Source: Cyclaneusma minus
Lineage: Eukaryota > Ascomycota > Leotiomycetes > Marthamycetales > Marthamycetaceae
Direction of reading: 5' to 3'
DNA length: 64,000 nt
NCBI GenBank assembly: GCA_037179335.1
Contig: JAKZHN010000020.1
Span: 248,001 to 312,000 of the forward strand
This document shows positions 23,381 to 33,865 of this stretch, piece after piece; position 1 is the stretch's first letter, and every line of letters starts with the position of its first letter. The notes beneath the pieces were generated by a model. That model was not told the origin of the DNA and did no database searches. It saw only the letters and a list, made by a program, of their open reading frames with translations. The position numbers and the translations under genes were made by a program.

Positions 23381-23650
23381 ATATCTGAATCTGGGATAGC
23401 ACAGGGAGGTGAAGGGCGTAATTCGGAATAATCGGGCGAAGGAGTTTGACGGAAACTAAGCAATGCGTTGGGTTGCATGTGCCTTCTGAAATCTGGCCTG
23501 CAGATTAGGGAGAAACTGTCGGAACTGAGGCCAGGAGAAAACGCTTTGCTTTCTTTGCTTTAATTTAGTTCCAATGCAAATTCTCAAGCTCCGAGTTAAA
23601 GTCTCGGGCTAGAAAGAAGCTCATGTATACTGGGGTATTATATAGGTCCC

Positions 23651-26190
23651 TTATTTCATGCCGAAGCGTGAAGTAAAGTTTGCAAGACGGTCGCTCTTCA
23701 AAGGACTCTGTTGGACCGTGTGCGTGAGCCTGCAGCACCATGTCAGCACAGCCGTAACTTCAAGATTCCAGTTTGTCATATCATACTTCTCGAGGAGCAA
23801 AGGTCCATTCATAGCATCCACTCTCCCGAACTTCCTATTCCGGACCGAGATATCATAATAGTCGTCGGGATTCTCCGTCTGCATCAGATTGACCGTCTGC
23901 TGCAGCTCGTCCAAGTTCTCTCGCAGGATGGAGGCGTTCTCTAAACTGTCGACAAAGTCGGCGAGGTAGTCCACGTCTTTTGCGAGAGCTGCGACGCCGT
24001 TGGGGTTGATTTTCTTGACGTCGGGGGATAAGGGGAGGGCCTAGATACTCGTCAGCATGTCGAGTTACCGCATAACAACTTGGCAACAAATAAGGAATCC
24101 TCGGACTTACCAATATCATGTTTGCAGCATGACTCAGGGCGTCAAAGTAAATAAGCTCCTTAATCTCCCTTGGCAATCCCAGCAGCGTCGAATTCATAAT
24201 ATTCGACAGATACCTTGTCAAAGTCTGCATATAGTTGCTCGGCTCCGTTTCCAGCGTCATAGCCATCCAGTCATACTCCGCCGTCTCCACCAAATCATCA
24301 ATCTTCGAATTCACAAGCTCGAAAATTCGCTTCTCGGCCGTCTTCTTGTTGCTACGGAACTTTTCGGTAGCTTTCAGCACGATCGGCCCACCAGCAGATG
24401 TCGACGAGCGTGCGTCGACGAGCAGCTGTTCGAGTTCCAAGCATGCGGTTTCGAAATGCTCGAGGTTGATGAGAATTTGGACGATTTGTCCTAGGTATTG
24501 GGAGCTTAGGCGCTCCACGAGCGATTTGCATACTTTTTCGGAAAGGAGCTCGTCTAGTGACTTGCGGAGCGTATCGTCAATGACGTTGGGTTGCTGGAAG
24601 TGGTCGTCGGAGAAGAAATAGAACTGGTTGAGGAAGTTGCGGATGTCGATGCAACAAAGTGGGTACATCTGGGAGAATGGTAGAACACAGGGGAATACCA
24701 ATTCGTCTCGTGGCTTTTCAGGGGTGAACCAGCTGACGTTTACTACCTTGTCATATTCATCAATGTTGCCGATTGGCATTGGCATGTAGTCGTCGGTAGA
24801 CACAATCTAGTGTCATGTTAGCTGAGACGCTCCAACAAAAGGATGCGATAATCCATACCTCCTGGAAGTCATCGCTGAATCTCTTTTTCAGCAATTCAGC
24901 GTACTTTTCGAACAGCTTTAGGAGAAAATTATCGAGAGAGGTCACCGAGTAGCCCCAGCCATCCATTGTTTGGATGAAAAGAGCAATGACACCTTTGATT
25001 TTGAGTAGAAGCTCGGCATTGTCGACCTCGCTCAGAGCCTTCGTAATCAGGCTAATGGCAGTATGGCACATGGAATCCCACAACGCTTCGACATCTGCAG
25101 GAGATCGGAGTCGCCGGGCTCGTTGCATAGTAGCTTTTTCGATAATAGCAAACCCTGCAACACCTTCGAGTAAACTGCTTAGACTCGAATCACTCTCATC
25201 CAGTAGAGTAATAGAGCTCGGTAATAGCAGTTCCTTTTGACGCCTTCTCGTAGCAGCGTATTCGGCACGGAATTTTTCGTCCTGCCCCAGAGCGCTATGG
25301 ATATGCATACATTCATACAAAGGCGTAAAGTCGACTTGGAGCTCCTCGTTATCAAGTACATCAAAGTCCTCGTCTTCGTCTAAAACAAGCTCGACGGCTG
25401 AGTTCAGCTTGACATCTCGCACATATTGATTGGTCGAGGTACGTTCTTTCTGCCTTGTCCGGCGGAGTTCCGTGTGATAGAAGGCCACTTCGCCCAAAAA
25501 CTGGGATGTTTCTCGAATTCGATAGAGCCAGGTATTCAAATCGTTCATAACAGCTTCTGCGATCAGCTTCTGCGTTGTCGGAATAGACTTCTGGATCATA
25601 TCAGCCAGTTTGTACTGGGTCACCTCCTTCAGATGCACATTCTGCAGCTCGTCCAGGGCGCGGAGAGCACCATAGTGATTCTTCTTCGCTATCAATTCAT
25701 GCACATGGTTTGCTACCCTGAGAACCTCCAGGCAGTCCTTGAGAGCTACGGAAGCCTCGTCTATGTTCTGGCGCACGCTCTTCGAATCGACCAAGGCCTT
25801 CTTCTGCTCGGCAAGCTTCTGCGTGCTCTGGTGGATCGATCGATTGAGGTCGAGGATCTCGGCAGTCAGTCGGACAGTTCCTTCTCGGGTTCTCTGCAGA
25901 TTGTTGACGGATGATACGAATTCCTGGTGGTTTGTATTGCACATGCGCTCCGTATCGGATTCTCGTTGTTCGGCCAGCAGGGAGAGGCTCTGCATCAAGG
26001 CCGGGATGCGATTCGTGTTGCTGGCATCCCGTATAGCTGGGATCAACTGGTCCAAATAGTCACTGTCACTGGGAGACAGAATGATCTAAGAGGACCGTCA
26101 GTAAGCTGCAGCATGGCGTAGAGAGGTACTGCTGGGTACCTGGTGGACGGCGGACGCGCCAGGATCTCTGTAGTCTATGGCAGACGGCAT
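23651..26190 (-). CDS. SEC15: exocyst complex component Sec15
   Basis: A subunit of the octameric exocyst that tethers secretory vesicles to the plasma membrane at hyphal tips; the Rab Sec4 effector (family knowledge). Four exons: 26140-26190, 24859-26085, 24111-24806 and 23651-24040, 787 aa, all introns 52-70 bp. The N-terminal 17-codon exon encodes MPSAIDYRDPGASAVHQ. A long helical region follows (MQSLSLLAEQRESDTERM; SVNNLQRTREGTVRLTAEIL). The C-terminal CATCHR-type bundle includes VFPCVLPFSQMYPLCCIDIR, FLNQFYFFSDDHF and GLPREIKELIYFDALSHAAN, ending near FTSRFGMK. The length and order are normal. Confidence 0.95.
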
Positions 26191-27141
26191 GGCTGTGAAA
26201 GAGGCTGTCAATATGGGAGTATGGCAATTGGACGTATAGCAAATAGTATTTCGGCAAGCACAATTTCCGACATCAATCGTAACTTGAGAATCTGAAGTAC
26301 GTCAGCCAGAACAAAGCTGATGTCTGGGCATGGAGTCAATGCCTCCTTCAGTTAGCGCATCGGAGAAATGTAATCCCGGGCGAGCACTGCTAGCGCCATC
26401 TCGGAATTCGGATCTGCCCCACAGTTCCGTGCAGTCCTCGACATATCAAGTGAGCTCCTCGAAGATATAAATCATCCCCCCAACGCCTGATTTCCATATC
26501 ACAATTCCAATTCGATGTGTTGCACAGCTTGCCTTGTTATGCACCCCGCGGTACCGGCCACCAATGGTCCAGCCGGAGAACATGGTTGAGTATTTTGTGT
26601 CACTCCAATAGTTTCAGTTGATAACATCACAGATTCCGATCATCTCAACTCGTTTGGATGCGATTGTAGCTCTCCAACACGCCGCTCTCAAATCCGATCC
26701 AAATCTCCATCCCGCCTTCACCCATTACGTCGTCTCTCTCAACTGCCCAGGCCCGGGGTGCTTCGTTGCAGCTGCTTGTATATAACAAAGCCACGATATA
26801 GACCATCCGGTCCCTCCGGCGGACTGCAAACCTCCGGGTCGCTCGGCGAGTGACGGCGGCAAGTGACGGCAGATTCAATAATGCAACTGCACGGACTGAG
26901 CAAAAGTCCAAGCAAACCGATGGTCCATCAGTTAGCGAAGTCAATTGCATTCGTTATGTGCCGCTCTCCATATCGCAGTGACTGTCTGTCCTGTCTCCCA
27001 AATATAAATAGCTGTCTTATTCTCACCTTTCCGAAACTCTTAACTCATCCGCCAACCACTCACATATTTCTTCAATCTCTTCGTCAATCTCTTCGTCAAT
27101 CTCTTCGTCAATCTCGTCGATTCTCGACTCCTTCCGCAGCC
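26191..27141. promoter_or_regulatory. divergent intergenic region SEC15/secreted peptide gene
   Basis: 951 bp without a convincing gene. The last 70 bp hold four 12-bp units (27073-27120) directly in front of the peptide start codon. Confidence 0.4.
27073..27120 (+). repeat. 4 x 12-bp tandem repeat in a 5' leader
   Basis: Three exact units of CAATCTCTTCGT and one diverged unit. The frame through them is open, reading Ser-Leu-Arg-Gln repeats, but a good signal peptide begins only at 27142, so I place them in the untranslated leader. Confidence 0.7.
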
Positions 27142-27579
27142 ATGAAGGTCACTCAATCTCTCATGCTCGGCGTTTCCGCCCTCCCTCTCATCTGGGCCTT
27201 GCCAGCTGCTGCCCCCGAAGCCGAACCAAAGGCGGCAGCTCAGCACGTTGGATACGAAGGGTACGGTGGTACTGTCAGCAACTACGGAAACTACCCCCCT
27301 GACGGCTACATTTCGTATGCGCAAGAGGCCAAGCGCGAGGATGAAGGCTACGACTACGATACTTACGGCTGTATTGGTTGCGCAAAGAGCGAATCCAGAG
27401 CCGATGCTGTGAAGCGTGAGGCCAAGGCCATAGCTGAGGCCGTGGCTGAAGCCGAAGCTGTAGCCAAGGGTCCATCTGAGAGTAAGTCATGATGTCTTCT
27501 ACCTGGCGCCAAAGATTCTCTACTGATTATACATACAGTGTATGCTGGAGGCCCTTATAGCGGTAATTATAACTTCTAA
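27142..27579 (+). CDS. small secreted Kex2/Ste13-type peptide precursor
   Basis: Two exons, 27142-27481 and 27539-27579 (GTAAGT donor, TACAG acceptor), 126 aa. A hydrophobic signal peptide (LMLGVSALPLIWALPAAAP) is followed by a Tyr/Gly-rich stretch. Two Lys-Arg sites at residues 64-65 and 91-92 bracket a 25-residue segment whose centre is YDYDTYGCIGC (Cys77, Cys80). After the second KR come X-Ala dipeptides (EA KA IA EA VA EA EA VA), the pattern trimmed by Ste13-type dipeptidyl aminopeptidase in alpha-pheromone precursors. No family is recognised; the core lacks the usual WC...GQ.C pheromone motif. It could be a pheromone-like or ribosomally made peptide precursor, or an effector. The 3' end is ambiguous because the same frame continues as coding-like sequence past the TAA. 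Confidence 0.6.
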
Positions 27580-28976
27580 AAATGTAGTGACACCCCAATC
27601 GGCTGCAAGAGGGCCGCAGAGAAGCGAGCAGCAGCCGCCAGGCGTGCGGCCGCTGCCCAGTGAGCCCAAAATAGGTGTATCTAGCAGAGATTTCCCTTTG
27701 TATCTGGCAGAAATGATTATTGTTGGGTTTCAGGTGCACGAACCCCGGGAGTTGGGAATGACAGTGGTGATGGAGATATGGTCGGGAACGGGGATTCAGG
27801 GGGTAGTTCGTGCCATTCCCATCACCACTGTCAGACTCAGGACATTCTATAGCGGTTATTGGTCTGTTCCTTTGGGGCTCCAAGCCCATACTTTCAGCTT
27901 GTTCATAGCTCACTTATGAGCATATTAGGTACACTCCCTAAAATCTATATTCTTTTTGTGCATAAAGAATTCACTCACCATTTGCACGATTCAGAATATC
28001 GAGCGCTTTTTTTTTGACCTGGCTCAAGTACCACTCTAAGTGAATTAATTGACTTGGGAAATGGCGTGGTGCTGTCAGATTTGGGAAATCTTGATCGTGT
28101 GTATAGTTGTTCGATGACTTGAAGTGGTTCTAGCTATGGACCGTAGATGGTCTTAGGTTTTGATTGAATTTCAATGCTGGTTTTGAAAGCTAGGTAGGGA
28201 CTTGGCAACTTATAATCTCAGGTAGACAGCGAAAATCCCTCTCTCCTGGTAAACATAGACTGTTTATTCATATCTTCCTATCCCAACAATTATTACTCGA
28301 ACACCTACTTTGTGATCCCTTAACGTGACAGAAAGCTAGAAGGTCGGATCAAAGTAATACCCTACCGATAAACCCCATCCGAGCGCCGGCGATCTCGGAA
28401 TTCGGCGGGTCAAGTTTGTGGGGGTGCGGGGCGATCGTCAATGTGCCCCGCGATTCGATGTTCCACTCGTCAAACATATCCAGATGAGGCTCATTGATCG
28501 ATAAAGTTGTACTCCCAAGAAAATGATTGAGTACCTAGGTATTGAAACCAACCCAATTGTTCCAGTCGATGGTAGTGATCAGGTATGCCCACAACGATTT
28601 CTGGTTGTGTTAATTTGTTCGAATACGATTACGATTGTAGTCTGGAGGCTTTGTCTTGCCACTGCTACTAAGTCGACATCTGCCTAAACCACAGCTAGCC
28701 GTCCACGGTAACTTTCTGGAAGCGTGCATGTTTGTCTTCTATGCAAGAACCCTGCATCATGTGGCTTGGGAAGCCACTACCCAGCAGACGGACCCGGGAC
28801 TTAGAGTCATCAAGCATTTGGAGGAAAAAAAGTTGACGCCGACTTCGCCTCGATCAGTCATCTCGACCCGAAAACTTCCTTCTACGATACTCAAGTCTTT
28901 TCTCTCATTGAAGTTCACACTCTGAATCTGCTTCATCTGGATTCTCTCCTTTCTCCTCTTATCAAAGTCATCCATC
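27580..28976. other. intergenic region with ordered inverted repeats
   Basis: 27580-27660 continues the frame of the secreted-peptide exon. 27736-27833 carries interleaved inverted repeats. From about 27950 to PDX1 no gene is supported; the last 60 bases are a CT-rich leader. Confidence 0.45.
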
Positions 28977-30116
28977 ATGGCCAGTGAACTCCCCGTCCAC
29001 AATAGCAATGGCAATGGCAATGGCAACGGCCACGCCACCGACCATGACACCTCCTTCACCATGAAAGCCGGTCTGGCACGCATGTTGCAAGGCGGCGTCA
29101 TCATGGACGTCGTCAACGCCGAGCAAGTGAGAAACCCCCCTCCCGACCCACAGTCGATAACTTACTGATTCCCAAAATCGCAGGCCCGCATCGCAGAAGA
29201 AGCCGGAGCTGTAGCCGTCATGGCTCTCGAGCGAGTCCCCGCCGACATCCGCGCCCAGGGCGGCGTAGCACGCATGTCCGACCCCAAGATGATCAAGGAG
29301 ATCATGGCCGCCGTCACCATTCCCGTCATGGCCAAAGCCCGAATCGGCCACTTTGTCGAATGCCAGGTATGCCTCCTTCATTCACCCTCCTCCTCCCTCC
29401 CCAAAGCCAGACAGACACCTCCTTTACAACTCTCTACCCATCTCTCACAATCCCTTTTCCTCCCCACCCTACAAACCCCATCCACTAACCCCCACTCCCC
29501 ACAGATCCTCGAATCAATAGGCGTAGACTACATCGACGAATCCGAAGTCCTCACCCCCGCCGACCCCACCCACCACGTCGAGAAAGCCCCCTTCCGCACC
29601 CCCTTCGTCTGCGGCTGCCGCAACCTCGGCGAAGCCCTGCGCCGCATCTCCGAAGGCGCCGCCATGATCCGCACCAAAGGCGAAGCCGGCACCGGCGACG
29701 TCGTCGAAGCCGTGCGCCACATGCGCACCGTGACTTCCGAAATCCTGCGCGCCTCCGCCATGACCGACCCCGAGCTGCGCGCCATGGCCAAAGAAATCGG
29801 CGCCTCCTACGAGTTGCTGAAGCAGACGGCGCAGTTGAAGAGACTGCCCGTTGTGAATTTTGCGGCGGGGGGCGTGGCGACGCCGGCGGATGCGGCGCTG
29901 ATGATGCAGTTGGGCTGCGATGGGGTTTTTGTGGGCAGTGGGATTTTCAAATCGGGGGATGCGGCGAAGAGGGCGAAGGCTATTGTGCAGGCTGTGACGC
30001 ATTTTAGAGATCCGAAGGTGCTGGCTGAGGTGAGTATGGATCTGGGGGAGGCCATGGTTGGCTTGAATGTTGAGAAGATGCCGGAGAGTCAGAAGATGGC
30101 TGGCAGGGGCTGGTGA
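28977..30116 (+). CDS. PDX1: pyridoxal 5'-phosphate synthase PdxS/Snz subunit
   Basis: A (beta/alpha)8 synthase making PLP from ribose 5-phosphate, glyceraldehyde 3-phosphate and ammonia supplied by the PDX2/Sno glutaminase; cytosolic dodecamer (family knowledge). Three exons: 28977-29126, 29184-29366 and 29505-30116, 314 aa. A short Asn-Gly repeat leader precedes TMKAGLARMLQGGVIMDVVN, which contains the catalytic Asp. The Schiff-base lysines are in PVMAKARIGHF and MIRTKGEAGTGDV. The phosphate-binding loops are VNFAAGGVATPADAALMM and CDGVFVGSGIF. It ends in the usual RGW. The partner glutaminase gene is not in this window. The exon 3 codon usage is strongly C-ending in its 5' half. Confidence 0.97.
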
Positions 30117-31117
30117 AGCACCGAATGTACTGATTATTTATGAATGAGGGATAGATAGTCCTCTTTATGCACAAGCGAGTAAAATATAGAGACACTAGTC
30201 CTCCGTTTACTGTCAGGGGCAAGACACAACTTGTTATCTTCGTAACATATGTAGTGAATTTTCAGGCTATGATCCAAGAATTGCGCTTCCAAGTCAATTA
30301 TTCTTTCGTTGCCTGGCCTCTGAGCTAGGAACTTTTATGGCTCCTATCAAACCAATCATCACTTCTCGCCCGGATATTAAGTGCGTGACTTATGTAGCCT
30401 TTGTCAGATTAAGGATCTTCTCTCGCCTGGATGTTGAACTACCAGCATATACAGCCTTTATTGAAGCAAATATCCGTTCTCGCCCGGAGGGTGACCTAGG
30501 ATCTTATATAGCCCTTGTCGGATTGGGGATAGGGTTGGACATCACATAGCATTTATCAAGTCAAGTATGTATTTTGGATACTAAATGACGCTGCACTAGC
30601 AAAAACCGGTCATCATTAAAGCTGTATCACAGGGTCACAATAGAATGTAACATCAGAAGAGGAATCCATTTGCAATATCTATCTGATGATTCCCGAAAAG
30701 CAAATCCGGTGCCGTTTGCAAGGAGCTAGCTGCGCTGATCCAGACCTTCCGATCCTTCAGAAAAAACCAGAGATGATCTATCTGACCATTGGAAATCTGG
30801 GCTCAACTTGCTCCAATAGGAGGACACCATGCAACACAAAAGAGCAGTGGTAAATCCAGCGCATGCCGGCCAAAACCACCCATATTGCCGGAGGATGCCT
30901 GCAAAAACTGAATGACAAAAAGAGAACCTATCACGACGCCCCAAGACTCTGAAACTGCCCACGCAGAAGAGCATCCCCAAAATCTTGAAAGGGGCCCAGT
31001 CGAAGTAGTTTTCCGCCGATTAGGAGCGAAGTGACTAAGACCTATGAGCGAGACCTGTGTTGAAGTGCTCCAAGCACGCCGTGTCCGGAGGATCCGAATT
31101 GTCAAGTCCAAGCTGTA
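30117..31117. other. intergenic region with 57-bp repeats
   Basis: Apart from the three tandem units at 30364-30534, no gene is supported between PDX1 and the mei2 stop codon. Confidence 0.5.
30364..30534 (+). repeat. three tandem 57-bp units, open in one frame
   Basis: Units at 30364-30420, 30421-30477 and 30478-30534, each starting TCTCGCC. They lie in a 70-codon frame from 30337 to 30549 in which each unit encodes 19 residues: SRPDIKCVTYVAFVRLRIF, SRLDVELPAYTAFIEANIR and SRPEGDLGSYIALVGLGIG. The units are diverged at the DNA level. Whether this is a tiny gene is unknown. Confidence 0.65.
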
Positions 31118-33865
31118 TCACTCACTGCTGGCGAAGGTCGACTTCGTGACAGATCTTGCGGGCTGTCCTAATCTTGAGATAGTGTTAGCAAACTACACCA
31201 TGCTTGGAACGACGGCTGACTTACGGCCACCATATTCAGCCCGGTGGTTCTGGGCGTCATCGTAACCTTGGTCTTCCTCAAAGTTGAGTTCCTCCTCGAG
31301 CTCAGCGAAGCGGGTACCGCGATCGAACTGAGAGCGACGGCGACGTTGCTCATCACGGAATTGCTGACCCGAGCGTGGAGCGAAGAGGCCAACGTGCTCC
31401 GCGTTCTCGACGCTGCGACGCATCTTCGACGGGTTGTCTGGGCGGGGGAACACATCCTCCTCACCAGCAAGAGGGTGAGGATGAGTGTAGAAGATCTTGG
31501 GTCGGAAGGCCGGGTGTTCAAGCATGACCGACGAGTTGCGGAACTTCTGAACCAGACAATCCTTGCCCTGGATGGTCGCGTAGGAGATCTCGGCGACCTT
31601 GTCACTGTTGTAGTGAGTCCTGTGTATAGTAGTCAGCATCTACTTGAAAGTTCATTTGCGGGGCTTTTGACATACCAGCGATGTCCCGATCGAGCTTCGA
31701 CGAATTCGGTAATGTACCAGGGGTCCTCGAAGTTGATGAAGGCGTATCCAACGTTGCAGTTGTTGGCAAAGTCGATACGAAGGTACATGAAGTCGTACTT
31801 GCCAAAGCTGGTCTCATCGACAATCTCCTTCAACTGAGCCTGGTTGACCTTGTTCGGAATGTTACGCAACATGATCTGGGGTATATAAGTTAGTTACTTG
31901 GGCTTGAATCGGGAGATGAAGAGCTACTTACCGTAGTACGAACGTCAGCACCGGTCTTGATACGGTTGACATCAACCGTGTTGTGGTGACCGGCCGCCGG
32001 GTACGAGGAGCGGTTTCCCATGCCCATTCCCATGCCCATTCCCATGCCCATTCCCATGCGTCCACTCTCATGTCCACCACGACCACCACGGAAACGCTCA
32101 GTGGACTGGGTGTAACGATGATGCATCGGGCTCGAGTTGTGGGAGAAGCTCGGCATGGTGGAAGGGGTCGCCATGTATCCCGCACTCTGAGCTCCATAGT
32201 TACGGTCACGGAAGCCTGAGTTCTGCGGGGTGTACGGAGTAGGGTAGCCGCCCATCATGCTGGGGTTGCTCATCTGACCAAACATTCCCATGGTGAGACC
32301 TGCGTAGCCTGGAGACGCAGCAGCGTAGGGGTTTGGGATGAAAGAACGGCCGGTTGGACTCAGCAGCGCACCACCAATCTCAGGAGACACCAGGGATGCA
32401 GGAGCTCGTGACACGAGATTCATCTGCGCCATGGCGTCGGCCAGATCACGAGGTCGACCTTGGCGGCGAGTAGGAGTCGAGGGGACCGCTTCATGTTGTC
32501 TCGCCAAGGGGCGGGAGACGACATCAGGCTGGTGCAGAGACACAGAAATCTCGATGCCCTAAATGAACGAGACGGTTAGACACAGCACACACAGCAGAAC
32601 GGCAGCAGCGAAAGGGTGGACTTACTCGAATCGACTGACCGTCGAGGGCTGCGACAGCGCGATGGGCCATGGTGGTGTCTTGGTACTCGACGATGATCTG
32701 GAACGTTCCCACCTCGGTAGCCAAGATTCGCTGGAAGGCGTAGAACTGTCCGTGCAAGCCGAGGAGATCTTGCATGGTTTGTTCCAATGTAGTCCGCTGG
32801 TAGGTCTCGCCATGAGGGAAGCGAGCGACCAGAAGGACTTGACCTTCGTGGGCCGACTCGTAGGGAGAGCCGGGCATGACAATCTGAGAGTGACGTGGAT
32901 CAGTAACTGGTTTGGTTCGAGACTTTGCAAGGAAAGTGCATACCTGAGCGAACTCATTGGGAGCAACGTAGCCAACACGCCATGTCTTGTTCGTCTCTTG
33001 GAGTCGGGCGTAAGCGTTCTCGGCGTCGAGGATGTTCGTGAAGCGAGCGTAGACAAAGGCACCGTGTGGGAAGACGATTCTGGTACCCTTGGATGAAGTG
33101 CTGCTGCTCAAGACCTAGCAAACAAATGTCAGTACGTAAGCCAAGTCAACGGGGTCGAGGGCCGCGGAGTAATGAAGGAAGTGTATGGAGCAGCACGACC
33201 AATAGGCATGGACGTCAGTCTAACGGGAGGCTGAGCTAGGCACAATCATTTCTTTGAATAGGGCAAACGCCCACTGCATTGATGCGTTTCAGGCCCAACA
33301 AACATTGAAAGCTTCTGCAACAAGCCACTGGACTACCAGCAAGCTTTCATGTCACAGACAACACAACCAGAGTCAGTAGAGAGAGCATAAAGCTTACCTT
33401 CATGACAGCGGAGAAGTCAGCGTCGCTGAGTCCATCATTACCAAGAGTGAGGATCTTGACAATGCGAGTGACTTGGGTGTCAGTGCTGAAACGACCGCCA
33501 TTGATGGGGCTCAAGTCGTTGTCATCGGCAGCAGTGATCTGGTCGGCACGGTAGGTGCTAGACAGGCCACCTTGGTTTCCAAGACCACCGGTGAGAGTGG
33601 TCGTGGAAAGGCCAGGAAGAGCACCAAGAGCAACACTGGCACCACCAGAGCCGTAAGCAACTGAAGGGACAGCACTCAAGGCATGGACAGGCTGAAACGA
33701 AGCAGCCTTGGCGGAAAGCTTCTGCTCGGTGTTGACAGAGTGAGCAGAAGGGGAGGTGAAGGGATCCTTCTCGGCGGCACCGAGGGGACCCTTCATGACC
33801 TTGGAGCTTGGGACAGCAACTCCGCTCGATGAGGAGTCGCTGCTCGACGGGCTGTGACTGTCCAT
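31118..33865 (-). CDS. mei2: Mei2-like RNA-binding protein
   Basis: Related to fission-yeast Mei2, which promotes meiosis and binds RNA; nucleus/cytoplasm. Seven exons: 33398-33865, 32944-33114, 32626-32883, 31932-32558, 31676-31875, 31225-31619 and 31118-31167, 722 aa. Two degenerate N-terminal RRMs occur around FPHGAFVYARFTNILDAENA and FPHGETYQRTTLEQTMQDL. The diagnostic C-terminal RRM_2 starts at residue 509: IMLRNIPNKVNQAQLKEIVD, YDFMYLRIDFANNCNVGYAF, SDKVAEISYATIQGKDCLV. A Met-Gly repeat precedes it. A probable 5'-leader intron (33912-34090, GTAAGT donor, CACAG acceptor) lies upstream. Exon 7 encodes only 16 residues and is supported by phase and a TGCTAAC branch site. Confidence 0.93.
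32020..32057 (-). repeat. 12-bp in-frame repeat coding Met-Gly run
   Basis: About three units of a 12-bp motif (TGCCCATTCCCA on the plus strand) inside mei2 exon 4, coding seven alternating Met-Gly pairs. Potential for slippage-driven length change. Confidence 0.7.

Noticed and set aside
26863..27141. Upstream extension of the secreted peptide with Ser-Leu-Arg-Gln repeats
   Set aside because: A good signal peptide starts at 27142; the upstream part lacks one and reads as CT-rich leader.
27542..27919. Alternative 125-codon frame joined to the peptide gene via the acceptor at 27587
   Set aside because: Non-conserved-looking composition and it overlaps the inverted-repeat region; the simpler two-exon model is preferred.
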